NCBI RefSeq assembly: GCF_008831285.2
Contig: NC_045147.1
Coordinates: 19,012,854-19,076,853 of the forward strand
Direction: 5' to 3'
DNA length: 64,000 bases
Source of the DNA: Nymphaea colorata
Taxonomy: Eukaryota > Streptophyta > Magnoliopsida > Nymphaeales > Nymphaeaceae
Position numbers and translations under genes: made by a program. This document shows, piece by piece, positions 1-13,900 of the stretch (positions are counted from its first letter, which is position 1; every line of letters begins with the position of its first letter). The notes under the pieces were generated by a model. The model was given only the letters and a program-made list of their open reading frames with translations, was not told the origin of the DNA and did not search any database.

Positions 1-299
1 CTCCGTGTACTGAAGAAGAAGAAACAGGACCTGGTACCCATGGCAATGCCCTTTGCACCGAAGCGCAAGAAGCATCGAGGGTCGGTGATGGCACCCCGCA
101 GCGACCATAGCTATGCCTGCCGATATTGTCTACCACTCTTGGCAGCAAGGCTCGGACGCCATGGCTCAGTTCAAGTCTCACACTATATTTTAATTGAAGT
201 TGGTGAGTACACACCTCAAATTGGTGTATAGGAGGGGATGAGTTTTGTACCCCATAAGGGTATGTCGAGTGTGGATCATATTAGTAGCCATTTTCAAAC

Positions 300-600
300 A
301 TTACATATGTATAGATATGAAATAACAAATGAGTATCGAATAATGTTTATGAGATAATAAATGATTTATGAGATAATGAGATAACAGACGAATAGTTGTA
401 TGAGGTAATACAAAACATGAGATAATGTTTATGAGATAACAAAAGATTTATTTATGAGATAATAGATAAATGTATGAGATAATTCGAAACATAAGTATGA
501 GATAATAAAATATTTATAAGATAATAGATAAATGTATGAGATAAGGTTAAAAGTAAGTATGTGATAATACAATATTTATGAAATAATGAAAACGCTATGA
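300..600. repeat. Degenerate tandem repeat of a TATGAGATAATA-like unit
   Basis: The motif ATGAGATAA and one-base variants recur more than ten times at irregular 12-40 base spacing. The stretch lies in the presumed intron between the last two exon remnants of the nitronate monooxygenase pseudogene. It looks like a decayed minisatellite. Confidence 0.6.
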
Positions 601-1339
601 GCAAAAAGAAAATGAATTTTTTTTTACTGCTTAAAGGAATATATTGGTCATTAACAATATGCATGCATACATGAATTAACAAAATTTACTTTTATCTAAT
701 CCCCAATTCTTGTTTTTGTAGTTTTCTTTTTTGTTCTTACAAAATGTTTATTTTTATATTAAATCATGGGCATTTTTTGTCCTTAGTAAAAATAACGTAT
801 GAAATATCTTACACGGGGACGACATATATATCGAGCTTCGATATAGGAGTTGTTAATGTTCACTTTTTGAAATGATGAAAAAGCTTGTAAAAAAAAATAT
901 AAAATGTTCACTTGCTTTATAAAAAAGATAAAAAATGCACTCACCCTCATTTGGTGCATTTTTTTTTTTGGTGTGCATACAACTCGATCTGGTTTTTAAT
1001 TGAAGTTTTCATGGATTGACCCCATTGAGTCATTATTTCACACCCTTTACACCCTTGGAGCATAGTTTGCTTGAATCTACTCTAAATGTTCATAAAATAT
1101 TTACATAATGCTTCAACTGCCAAACGTCCCTTAAGAGATAATTACTCAAGAAGCTCCAAGGGCTCAACCTCAGGTCTACATCTATGAACACCATAAAGCT
1201 GGGACGTTAGTGGTGGCTTAAACTAAAGTTGATAAAATTAAGAGACTGACCGTGCCAAAGATGTGCCCTCCAGCTTCAACTTCTTGTGCAATTATGCCAA
1301 TGGCCTTTTCAGCCGCCTCCATCACACCAACCTGGATTA

Positions 1340-1791
1340 GGGATGTCAACGGATCGGATTCGGATCGGATACATCTTCAACTATATCCGTTTTTTCGGAT
1401 ATTCATGTATTCGGATTCGGATTCGAATTTAAATTTGAATAAAGCAAAGTCATATCCGAATCCGAATCCGAAATCCGATTTTACAATCCGAATCTGATCC
1501 GAATCCGATTTTTATATTTATATCTGAATGCGAATCCGAATTTCGAACCGGATTTTGCCATTTTTCAAGTATTAGATAGAAGATATTTGTCTAAAACTGA
1601 ATCCGATCCGAATCCGTATCCGAATCCGATCAGATATTCATGTATATTCGATTCCGAATCCGATCAGATGTCGTTTATTAAATCCGAATCCGATCCGATT
1701 TCTTAATCGGATATTAAATTTTTATCCATATCTGATTTTTTCGGATCGAATCGATCGGATATCCGATTCAAATCGGATATATTGACATCCA
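1340..1791. mobile_element. hAT-like non-autonomous element with ATCCGA-rich interior (452 bp)
   Basis: The left end reads GGGATGTCAACGG and the right end, reverse complemented, reads TGGATGTCAATAT, so the ends form a short terminal inverted repeat (GGATGTCAA). The flanks CTGGATTA (1332-1339) and CTTGATTA (1792-1799) match at 7 of 8 bases, as expected for an aged hAT target duplication. The interior is built from tens of copies of ATCCGA/TCGGAT in both orientations, like the subterminal repeats of plant hAT elements. No transposase is present. It sits in an intron of the nitronate monooxygenase pseudogene, directly next to the splice acceptor. Confidence 0.75.
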
Positions 1792-2479
1792 CTTGATTAA
1801 TCAATAAAGCTGAACATGACTTATTTAATATTGGTGTATGGAGAGAGAGATGGATGATGGTGGCATGGGATGAAGAACAAGGGAGCGAGACCTACCTGGT
1901 GCAAGACTTTAGCGCCATTGTTGTGAGCCTCGTCCACCAATTCCTTGGGGTAGTCAACCCAGAATACCTGCAGGCACGCCGGCTTCTCGTCGAAGATGGC
2001 TTGGACGGTGCGCATTTGTCCCATTCTGCAACCACACACAGTCCGAACACGCATTTCATACTCACTTATAATGTTGTCATGCACTCGCAGGGTACCTACC
2101 TCAACCTCAAGTAACTTTGTCATATAACTTTAATGAGATAAAGAGAGAGAGAAAGATGTAGAGAGGGAAAGAGACACTCACAGGGCTTGCCAATAAGCCA
2201 ATTCCGTCGGCATTGGTCAGAGCTAGGATTTTCTTTAGGAGCGGACCGACAGTCCAACCTCTGGATTCGGACATGGTCAAATTGAATTCAAATCCAAAAA
2301 ATACATGGTTCAATTAAAAAATTTTATTTTTTTTCATTGACTGTGGCCATGGCCTAAGCACGCCCTCCCTTCCCTCCGCCCCTGGCTACAACAACGACCA
2401 ACGTTGTGCCCGACACGTCCGGACCCATTGGAGCCAACATGATCCCATTGTCAAAGCCCAGGGTGCTAGCAGACCGATC

Positions 2480-4335
2480 TCGATAGAGTCCTAGCTAATT
2501 CACACTCTTCAAGCTGACGACTGCAATCTAAGCTGGAATTGCACGTCCTCATGGTGCCTCAGACCTCATCTGTTAGTTAGATTACCCATGAAATCCGGAT
2601 GATATATTCAACAACTAGACTTAAAACAATATTGCCCTTTAAATAATGTATTAGCAAGCTGTTCTCTTCTGGGAGTCAGAATGCCACGCAGCACAGAACT
2701 AATAAAACAAAGGAATTGATTAAGACAAGAATCAGAAGTTGGAAGATGAAAGCGACTATTAATCCCCGGTCTGACAAGCGTTAATAACGTGGGTAATTGA
2801 TGCCAAAAACTCTTCAATTGCTTCACAATTAATTAACTTGATCTCGAGCTTCCTCACCCTTTATAGCCAGTCGATGCATGAGCGGCTGTATTTTAATGCA
2901 GAATCAAATCAAAGATGTTCTGTATAGATGAGAAAAGATTCAAAATAATCAAGGAAAATAAGAGTTTCTCTACTTTTTCTTGAAAATATTAGCTAGTAAT
3001 TCAAAAAACATACCAATAATGATAGGGATAGGCAAAGTATAAGACAAGTAGATGTACCCTATTGTGAAAATCTTCGAAAACCGTTTCATTCTACATTTTG
3101 ACGTTGCTATACAGTAACTAACAAGGTGCCTTATCATATAACGAAAGGAAACATAACTTCAGAATCAAGAGTATATTTGGATGTTGATATCGATCATACA
3201 GGAGTAGAGAGAGAGAAAGTGCTTTAAAACCGTAATTTTCACATGGGTTCTGTAGACAGATAAATCTCCTGTAATACTGTGTCAGGATCATTAATAGACA
3301 AGAATACAATAGAGAAAGGAAATTAAAGGATGGATAAGACTTCACGAAATATCCCACTTCTGACAAAGGTTAACAATACGACACGAAGAAGACTGGCATT
3401 GTGGCAACGAAATTGAATGCTGCAAGTCTCTTGGAGCTGACCTCACGTTAATAAATAACTCGTTTCATTTGCATAATTTATTCACTAATACGGATATCAT
3501 CTGCATTTCATATATATTCAAACAGAAATATAATGTGGATGAAGTCTTCGTTGCCGCATTCGGTGACATTGCATTTATTTCCGTATCAATTATTTGCTTT
3601 CCCACGAGCACCACGCTGGTTTTTGGTCGGATTTGGAGTCCTGCAATGAAGGACCAGCTTGCGTGTTTTGATATAACTGAAGCTGGCAAGGGAATCAAAC
3701 AGTATATAGCGTGCCTCTAAGCTTTGGCTGGATGAACATTTCATTTCAGAAGGTTGATTGAACAAGGTGTGTGCTAAACGTCAATTTTGTCCTGCTTTGC
3801 ATTGGTTGACCAAGAACCACATAGATGAGATTAACATGTCTTAAATCGGTACTCATTCACGTTCATTTCATTAAGTATTTATGTTTCGAATATGCAAACT
3901 TCATACACGAGCACTCATTATCGTTCTCTACCCTAACGCGACAGAAAGCAAAAGTCGGACCGAAGATTCATCAATCATGCTTGACATTGAGAAGCTCAGA
4001 GAAGCATTGCTGTCCATCACATAATTGGAAGAATGCCTAACGGATCTTCCATAGTATGCAATGGTGTGACATGAAAATCCTTTAAGATGGGTAGAAGAGA
4101 TCACACTATCAAATGTTTTCTAACTCTTGTATGTTGAAGAAGACAACCTTATTTATAGACTTATGAGAATCCCAATGATGGTTTTGTCCATCACAAACCA
4201 GATATGGATTCTCTTTGATTTTACACAAACGATCTATATTAAATGATATAGATATAGATTTATTAGATCTTCGATTAGCTCTATTTATACAAATAGTCTA
4301 TAATGTATGATAATCGACATATATATAGACCAACT
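2480..4335. other. No gene recognised
   Basis: AT-rich sequence. Short open frames (for example 3469-3720 on the plus strand, 83 codons) show no domain, no exon neighbours and no family resemblance that I recognise. Confidence 0.5.
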
Positions 4336-4339
4336 TGAT

Positions 4340-5107
4340 AGATTTCTAACACATCGCACTATCATAAGACGATGTCCACAACCGTGTAAGGTTTATTTTT
4401 CATAGTCTTCTTCAACTGCATATGGTTTTTCTTTTTTTTCTTCGGCTTTAAAAAAAATTAAAGCAATTCTAACAAGGAGGGCACTTTTGTAGCCGGCAAC
4501 CCCTCTCCCCATCGGTAATCAGACGGCGCCCATGGCCACTTTACCCTGTACCTGGTACTTGCATCAATAAAGTGACTGCTCAGTGCAAAATCACCAGAAC
4601 AAGGTGACCAACCAGCAAGTTGATGAAGCCGGCAATGTTTGAAAGCCTCCTTCCATGGCCTACCAAGATACGACTGCACTTGCCACTGCAACCTCCAGCT
4701 TTGGGGTGGCCAAGATATTGCCACTTATAATGGCAATTACATGGCAATGCCTGTGTTATGATGTGAATTTACTGTCCCCTGAGCGTGACCATGTTCGCGT
4801 GGGCCAACAATGGCACCCGACCATAGATGTTGCAGAGTTGGAAGACTGCTGCTGCGTCGCCGAAGATGAAGTCGACGGTGACGATGTTGCATTCCCGGTA
4901 GAACTGGCGGGAGGAGTAAACACTGAGAGCGTCTTGGTATCCCTGGAAGCTGCACTGGTATAAGACAGATCTGTCGCCGCCGTTCAAGACGGCCAGCGCC
5001 TGGGTCATGGCAGGTCCTGCCGTGTTCCGGATAGTTATGCCTATGGCTACGAAGTTCTCTTCCAATACAGCGTAAAGGAATATGGGGGCCTTTCCATGGT
5101 GAGACAA
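4340..5107 (-). pseudogene. Pectinesterase exon-2 remnant, inverted copy of the 7990-10278 gene
   Basis: On the minus strand 5107-4769 reads through the pectinesterase catalytic core: ENFVAIGITIRNTAGPAM, then GYQDALSVYSSRQFYREC, then TVDFIFGDAAAVFQLCN. After a one-base loss near 4780 it goes out of frame. 4690-4458 then recovers QSYLGRPWKEA, AGWSPCSGDFALS and LPATKVPSLLELL before a stop. Several deletions are visible against the plus-strand copy at 9581-10278. One removes about 10 bases around the intron-1 acceptor (after TTTACGCTGT). Others shorten the region after GRPWKEA. Homology continues past the stop to about 4340. The catalytic Asp codon (4871-4873) is intact here although the gene is clearly dead. 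No exon 1 is found for this copy. Confidence 0.85.
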
Positions 5108-7430
<2,323 letters not shown>

Positions 7431-7529
7431 TTCCAGAAAATATGAAATGAGTGTAGTGCTGTTGTGGAAAAAGCAAAAAAGAAGAAATATTCTTGCGATG
7501 TAAGGTGAAAACCCTAAAGAAACATAAGA

Positions 7530-7911
7530 AAATTCTTGCAAAATGAGGTGAAAAATGAAAATAGAAGAAAGAAACTTCATGAAGCAATGAGGTACAGCTA
7601 TATTCATATGTATCTCGACTAAAGTGAATCTATTTATAAGCTTAACTGAATGTGGAGATCTCATCCGACCAATTGATTGTGACATATTCTCTATTTGCGT
7701 ATTCATTTGTCTTTATTAATTTTGCTTCCTTTCTCACTCTCTCGGGGCTATTTCTCTTTCGAGTTTTTGGTTTCGTGTGAGTAAGTGTGCTGTTTAGACA
7801 GACCTGATTTTCAGTTCCTTCGTTGGTAGGTTGTTACCTTTGTATTCCTTGTTCTGGTGTTCACTGTGTTTCTCGTTCGCCCTTTCTTTCTGTGACTAAT
7901 GGAGAGAACTT
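7530..7911 (-). repeat. Left arm of near-perfect inverted repeat around pectinesterase exon 1
   Basis: Its reverse complement matches 9087-9475 with only a few mismatches over about 370 bases (shared landmarks: the CACAGAAAG start, GAACACCAGAACAAGGAATA, TTATAAATAGATTCAC, CACCTCATTTTGCAAGAATTT). Weaker collinear similarity to the intron continues to about 7430. The right arm lies in intron 1 of the plus-strand pectinesterase, so this arm looks like intron sequence of the inverted copy. Confidence 0.93.
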
Positions 7912-7989
7912 GGATTCTCTCGATGTTTGGTGTTGAAGTGCAGTTCTTCTGAGTTCAGCATACACAGAGAAAGAGAGAAGGAGAAGGAG

Positions 7990-10278
7990 ATGAAGATATC
8001 CGCTGTCCTATTGACAGCCACTTTCTTCTGGACCCTGGCGGTGTCCTCTCCCTCAGCTGACTTCGCCGCCAGTGACGCATGCCGGCTCACCAGGAACAAG
8101 TTCTGCAAGTCGGTTCTTCTGCTCAATCAATCCCTCGGCTACTCAGCAAGGGTCTCCGACCTCATCCGGCGAGTTATTATTGGAAAAAGCCACGCCAGAA
8201 TCCGGCGCATGGCTGGGGGCTCTCGAGAACTGCCTCCTCCTTTCCCAACTCAACACAATGTACTTGAATTCTACGTTTGCCACCCTCAACGCCGTTAATA
8301 AATCTGCAGAGCTAGCTATCGAAAAGGCCGACGACGTTCACACCCTTCTGAGCGCCATCGTCACCACCCAAGAGACGTGCCACGACGGGTTGCAGACAGC
8401 ATCCTGGCTGCAAGAAAGAGACGCCCTCCAACAGTTGGTCGCCAATGAGTCCCCGTTCTATCGAGCCTCCCTCGCCATGTTTCCCCCGAAGGACCCCAGA
8501 AAGCGTGAACTCGGTCGGGATCTACTACAGGAGTTGAAGGTGAGGCGAGACGGCCTGCCTCATTGGGTTAATGACAAGAAATTCTTCCAAGTTGGTTCGG
8601 GTTCGGGTGTGAGGTCGGGGGAGGAGCTGTTTGATGTACGCGGATTGCTGATGCATGGGAAAGTGGTGGTCGCTCAGAACGGGAGCGGCAACTTCCGGTC
8701 GATCAACGACGCCATAGCCGCTGCTCCTGAGGATTTGCATCCGAGCGACGGCTACCATGTGATTAAGATCAAGGCAGGTGTTTATGAAGAAAATATATGC
8801 ATAGGGTCGAGCAAGAGAAATATTATGATGGTTGGAGATGGAATTCAGAAGACCATCATCACAGGGAGACGGAGTGTGGCAGGTGGCGCCAGCACCTACA
8901 ACTCGTCCACACTTAGTGAGATTTCTTTTGCCTTTCTGACTTTGCATTTCGTAGATTTCTGCTTTGCTGTACCGTCTTCCTTCGGTTTTTCGCCTCACTT
9001 CGCATGAATTTTTTTTTTCACCTCACTGTGCATGAATTTTCTTCCTCGCTTTTGATTTTTCCACAACAGTGCTGCACCCATTTGTTATGTTCCTCTCTCC
9101 ATTAGGCACAGAAAGGAAGGGCGAACGAGAAACACAGTGAACACCAGAACAAGGAATACAAAGGTAACAACCTACCAACGAAGGAACTGAAAATCAGGTC
9201 TGTCTAAACAGCACACTTACTCACACGAAACCAAAAACTCGAAAGAGAAATAGCCCCCAGAGAGTGAGAAAGGAAGCAAAATTAATAAAGACAAATGAAT
9301 ACGCAAATAGAGAATATGTCACAATCAATTGGTCGGATGAGATCTCCACATTCAGTTAAGCTTATAAATAGATTCACTTTAGTCGAGATACATATGAATA
9401 TAGCTGTACCTCATTGCTTCATGAAGTTTCTTTCTTCTATTTTCATTTTTCACCTCATTTTGCAAGAATTTCCTTCCATTTATTTTGGTTTTTCAACTTA
9501 CTTTGCATCAATTTTCTTCCTTTTTTTTTTTTTTTTTTTGCTTTTTAAAGTACCCATATTCTTTTACGCTGTGCATGCAGTTGTATTGGGAGAGAACTTC
9601 GTAGCCATAGGCATAACTATCCGGAACACGGCCGGACCTGCCATGGGCCAGGCGGTGGCCTTCTTGAACGGCAGCGACAAGTCTGTCTTACACCAGTGCA
9701 GCATCGAGGGATACCAGGATACTCTCTACGTTTACTCCTTCCGCCAGTTCTACCGGGAATGCAACATCTTCGGCACCGTCAACTTCATCTTCGGCGACGC
9801 AGCAGCAGTCTTCCAACTCTGCAACATCTATGCGCGGGTGCCATTGTCGGGCCAGGAGAACATGGTGACGGCTCAGGGGAGAGTAAATCCCTATAAGCAA
9901 ACAGGCATTGCCATTATACATAGCAACATCTTGGCCACCCCAAAGGTGGAGGTTGCAGCGGCCCGCGGCGAGGAGCAGTCGTATCTTGGTAGGCCATGGA
10001 AGGAGTACTCGAGGACGGTGATCATGCTCTCTAACATTCGCGGCTTCATCAACCCTGCTGGTTGGTCAGCTTGGTCTGGTGATTTTGCGCTGAGCACTTT
10101 ATACTACGGGGAGTACGGGAACAGGGGCGCAGGTGCAAGTACCAGGAACAGGGTAAAGTGGCTTGAGTACCATCTGATGACCATAGATGATGCCAGGAAT
10201 TTTACTGCAGGTAGTTTTATCGATGGAAGTACGTGGTTGCCGGCTACAAAAGTGCCCTTCTCATTAGGATTGCTTTAA
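7990..10278 (+). pseudogene. Pectinesterase with PMEI pro-domain, two exons, frameshifted and active-site altered
   Basis: Exon 1 is 7990-8915 and exon 2 is 9581-10278 (donor CTTA|GTGAGA, acceptor GCATGCAG|TTGTATTG, rejoining as STLIVLGENF). Product length would be about 540 aa, usual for type I pectinesterase. The start ATGAAGATATC opens a signal peptide (MKISAVLLTATFFWTLAVSS), then a PMEI-type pro-domain (DACRLTRNKFCKSVLLL, later GALENCLLLSQLN and KADDVHTLLSAI). The catalytic domain has VVAQNGSGNFRSI, AGVYEE, MGQAVAF, GYQDTLY, a DFIFG equivalent and LGRPWKEYSRTV. Defects: the frame changes between DLIRR and ELLLEKATPESGAW (near 8170-8185), and the family's nucleophile Asp in DFIFG is Asn (AAC, 9781-9783). 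Pectinesterases act in the wall on methyl-esterified pectin; this copy is probably inactive. A sequencing error could explain the frameshift but not the substitution. Confidence 0.85.
9087..9475 (+). repeat. Right arm of the inverted repeat, inside pectinesterase intron 1
   Basis: Partner of 7530-7911. It lies wholly within the 665-base intron 8916-9580 and includes TATAAATAG at about 9363-9371. Both sides of the arm hold diverged copies of a TTTTTCACCTCA...TGCATGAATTTTCTTCC block (near 9000-9060, 9440-9475 and 9490-9515), so the intron also has internal duplication. Confidence 0.93.
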
Positions 10279-10578
10279 TTTTTTTGAAAATCGAAAAAAA
10301 AAGAGACAGAAAGTATGCAGTTGAATAAGAAGAAGAAAAAGAAACCTTAGACTCTCGTGAACTTAGTGTTATGATAGTGCTATGATCCTAAACCTTTTTG
10401 TGTTATGTTCAAATTTTTCTCACGTTTTTGCCAATGCAATACCAGTGTTGCGTCATGTTCATGTGCTTCGTCTTGTATTCTCCACTGGTATTTTGGTTTG
10501 TTTTTATCCTTCTCAGTATAAACATGGATTGGTCACTTATTCGCGTACTATTTGAAGGAGAAAGTGTGCTTGATATAC

Positions 10579-10790
10579 ATAAGGATTCAAGTGTATGATA
10601 TAATGAATTGCTTTAACAACCATGGTTACTCAAACTCCAGTGGATGATATAATGGATTTACATGAGGATTCAAGTGGATGATATAATGGATTACTTGAAC
10701 AACCATGGTTACCCAAACTCCAGTGGATGATATAATGGATTTACGTAAGGATTCAAGTGGATGATATAATGGATTACATAAGGATTCAGC
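10579..10790. repeat. Tandem repeat, about 82-bp period
   Basis: CCATGGTTAC(T/C)CAAACTCCAG recurs at about 10620 and 10702. The submotif GTGGATGATATAATGGATT recurs several times within each unit, followed by ...AAGGATTCAAGTG. The unit is therefore a higher-order repeat made of shorter related pieces. Confidence 0.85.
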
Positions 10791-10868
10791 CGCAGGTGTC
10801 GATATGTATTTGAAAAACGCGGGCCGTCCGATGGAGATAGACCGGGCAGCTCCCTCTCTGTCACCGAT

Positions 10869-10908
10869 CTATATATATATATATATATATAGTAATATAG
10901 ATATGTCA

Positions 10909-10969
<61 letters not shown>
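10869..10969. repeat. Compound (TA)n / (TG)n / (GA)n microsatellite
   Basis: TA run at about 10870-10891, TG run at about 10910-10928, then GA run to 10969. Confidence 0.95.
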
Positions 10970-10972
<3 letters not shown>

Positions 10973-13900
10973 GCGATGCCCTTCAGATATGCAGCAATGG
11001 TTGGCCTGTATGGGGAAATGGCAGGAAAGGTATTGATTTCAGATAAACTATGGAGAAAACGTGGTCGTCGATAAAAAATCCAAAATTTTCTGCAGTCCAA
11101 ACAGGGGAAGTTGTCTTCCTTGGGCTTTGGTTGGAAATGGCTTCGCTGGAGTAAGTTTTCTTCCAACACAGACAACCTGCAAACAAAACAAAACAGACCT
11201 AGAAACCCAGACGACAAATCCACCTAAAGAACTACACATTGTGCTAAAGAAAACGACGGCGAGAGAAGACGAGATGGGTTCTAGTCCCGCGATGGAACTG
11301 CTTCTGATCTGCACCTTTGTTCCTTTCAATATATAGAGAAATCAGTAGGCTGCAAATCGAGAATCCCAAGATTTTCTTCCTCCTTTCTTCCTTTTTCATT
11401 AAAATTCAAATAAGAAAAGGAAAGCAAGTTTTTTGCATTTAAAATAAAATCATGCAAAGGAGAAGATATAGGCAGTTGCATCTCAGAATTTCAAAAATTC
11501 ATGGTTCTTATATTAAATCTTCTCTCTTATCTTTTACGCACATCACAGATCCACGTGGAAAAAAAAAAAAAGTATCCGCTTCAATCAAATCCAGTTTTCA
11601 CTGCTTACAGAAAAAAGTTGAAATTTGATCCCGTAAGATTTGAAGCAAATTAATAGGCAAAACACCAACCATCTATCTCAGATTCTCAACACTTACAAGA
11701 GCTAACGCCCTCTTCAATCTCAACGCTATGAATTGTTTTGGCTCATCCATGCACGGAAAATTTAGCATTCAAAACCTAAAAAAATTTCATGAATTATAGA
11801 TTCATATAATTAGCCGACTTATCATCTCATTTTTACCATTTCTAGTGAAACGGAACTAAATGAGACCGAAAGATCCTTTTAAATGAATGGGAAAATCCTT
11901 CCAGACAAGTGTTATTGTCTATCACTGCTACATCAATAGCTTCATAAGAAAATTTAGCTAATTAGACTTCTCAATTCTTAACCGAGAGAGAGAGAGAGAG
12001 AGTGAGAGAGAGAGAGATTATTTACATCTTAAAAGAATCAAATCAGTTTTGGTCTTGCAATTTGATATGTAGGCGGCTTTTGTTTGCAATAGGAGTTTTT
12101 GCAGTGTGGTTATGTGCACAAAAAAAATGTATACATGAGTATGTAATGACTAAAATACCTTTGACTAAAGTAAAAATAGACTTTTTCACAATAATAGAAA
12201 GTGGTCATGCAAAAAAACCTTTTGTGCAATTTATGTCATTCTATTGGCTCAATCTTTGCCTTCCCTTTTCAAGGACGTCTGTCCGACTCTATGAATAAAG
12301 ACCTCGGTGTGCATGTGGATCAAATTTGCCATATTTGTTTCAGATCCGTATCAATATCTGATCCAGAATGTACATCTACTGTAAACGTCATGCTCATTTA
12401 GACCTTCTACCGGACAAAATGTGTTTTAACACATACATTCAGTCGAATCCGGTAATATCATAAACATTTTTGGATTCAAATTTGATTTATTTAATGAGTT
12501 TTTTGCTGGCAGAAACAGATGCAGATTTAATAAATGGCATATCAGATCAGGATTCAGATATATGAGACTGCAGTCTGAATTAATGCAACCCCTTTTCACC
12601 TCTAACGTGAGTAACATCGCCTTAATTAATTGCTCACTGGCCACCGGCCTTATATGATGAGAAACAGCTCTTGCTCGTCATTATATGATGAGATATGTGT
12701 GGAAAAGATACAACAGATCTTCACAATGATATCTGGAGTTATTATATTAATTTATTTACGATCTTAAACTCCTCACCGGTTCCTTGACTTTCTCCATTAT
12801 CCATCTCAGCTATACCGACACATAATTCTGGATAAATTATGCTTTATTTCCTATGGAATTGATCTTGGTCTTCATATATTTTGTCAATAAGCAAGTTCTT
12901 TATACCTGGACCGCTGTCTGTTTAGTTTTAATTAAGTCATGAAAAAACTCAAACGGGTTCCTGTATAAACTAATATTGTTCCCATATTTGTTTGCTATAA
13001 GCTTTTCACATTCTGGGAAGAACGAGAAGACAGTGAGAAGCGTCGCTTTGGGGGGCGATACTCTATGCCAAGTGGTGTAGCACAACCTGTGAATCGGTTG
13101 ACTGTTGCCGACTGATTCTATAATTACTTTTGATATTTATACAGAGATTGGCACGCGCAGAAAGCAGGTCGCTGGGGGAAAAATAGCAATTAATAAGACA
13201 TATTTCTGCCAAATTTCTTTCCTAGCTTTTTCTGCTGTAGGTTAAATCATGACTTCACAGAAATGTCAAAGAGAACTGATTGGATTTTCCCTTTTAGTGA
13301 TCTTACATATGTTTTTGTAGAAACCAAAACTTGGAAAAGTAATTGACAGAGACAAATTAAACTGATATATATTCCAAGGCCAAGGAAGAGAGTGATTAAC
13401 AAACACGACGTATTCGTAGCTTGTGTTTTTGGAGGAAAGTTCTGTAACTTGGACAAGTATTGTGAAAGCATTCTTCGTCTTCAATTTGCAATTTTCTTTC
13501 TCCCTTGTTGAGAATTCAATAAAACTACTAGTTCTCACTATCGCATGGCCTAGGCTAGGAGCGGTCTGTTGGGCTATTTCTTTATAGAGTGCATATGCTG
13601 ATATACAGTACGCAATATGATTTTTGTGGAATATTGAGTCTGTATCATGCATCTGCTCTCATTTCTCCAAGTATTCAGTGGCCTCTTTAGTACATGTAAG
13701 GTTGATGACTCCTTGCCATCGGCTGATAATTTAATAAACTTGCATTTTTCCAAAGAAAAAAAAAAGACAAGAAATATATTCCCTTATGTATTCTATCTGT
13801 CGATGTTTACCAAAACCAAACCACTTCACATGGTACAGGACTTCCAGTCTGGCTTGACTGACCATTGATTATGTATATTCACCTTCTACTGCACATTTTG

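Larger units (their letters stand above)
1..2475 (-). pseudogene. Nitronate monooxygenase (2-nitropropane dioxygenase)-like pseudogene, 3' end outside window
   Basis: Fragments of a plant nitronate monooxygenase occur in order on the minus strand. About 2475-2395 encodes GFDNGIMLAPMGPDVSG, the N-terminal flavin-barrel start of the family. About 2270-2182 encodes NADGIGLLASP before a GTGAGT donor. 2025-1896 encodes a block with AIFDEKPACLQVFW and KELVDEAHNNGAKVLHQ. 1331-1251 encodes VGVMEAAEKAIGIIAQEVEAG then GHIFG. About 165-1 encodes ALLPRVVDNIG and, in another frame, GAKGIAMGTR. Most junctions have plausible splice sites (1896/1331 gives HQ|VG). Family members are FMN enzymes that oxidise alkyl nitronates. 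It is called broken because the last block needs a frame change near position 95, the second block does not join cleanly, and the stretch between NADGIGLL and AIFDEK that normally holds about 35 residues is missing. Family assignment is firm; loss of function is inferred. Confidence 0.75.

Noticed and set aside
3469-3720. 83-codon frame
   Set aside because: No family recognised on either strand and no neighbouring exons.
4100-4350. Possible solo LTR (TGTTGAAGAAGACAACC ... GATTTCTAACA)
   Set aside because: TG...CA ends are suggestive, but no target duplication is visible and the right part is better explained as 3' flank shared with the plus-strand pectinesterase.
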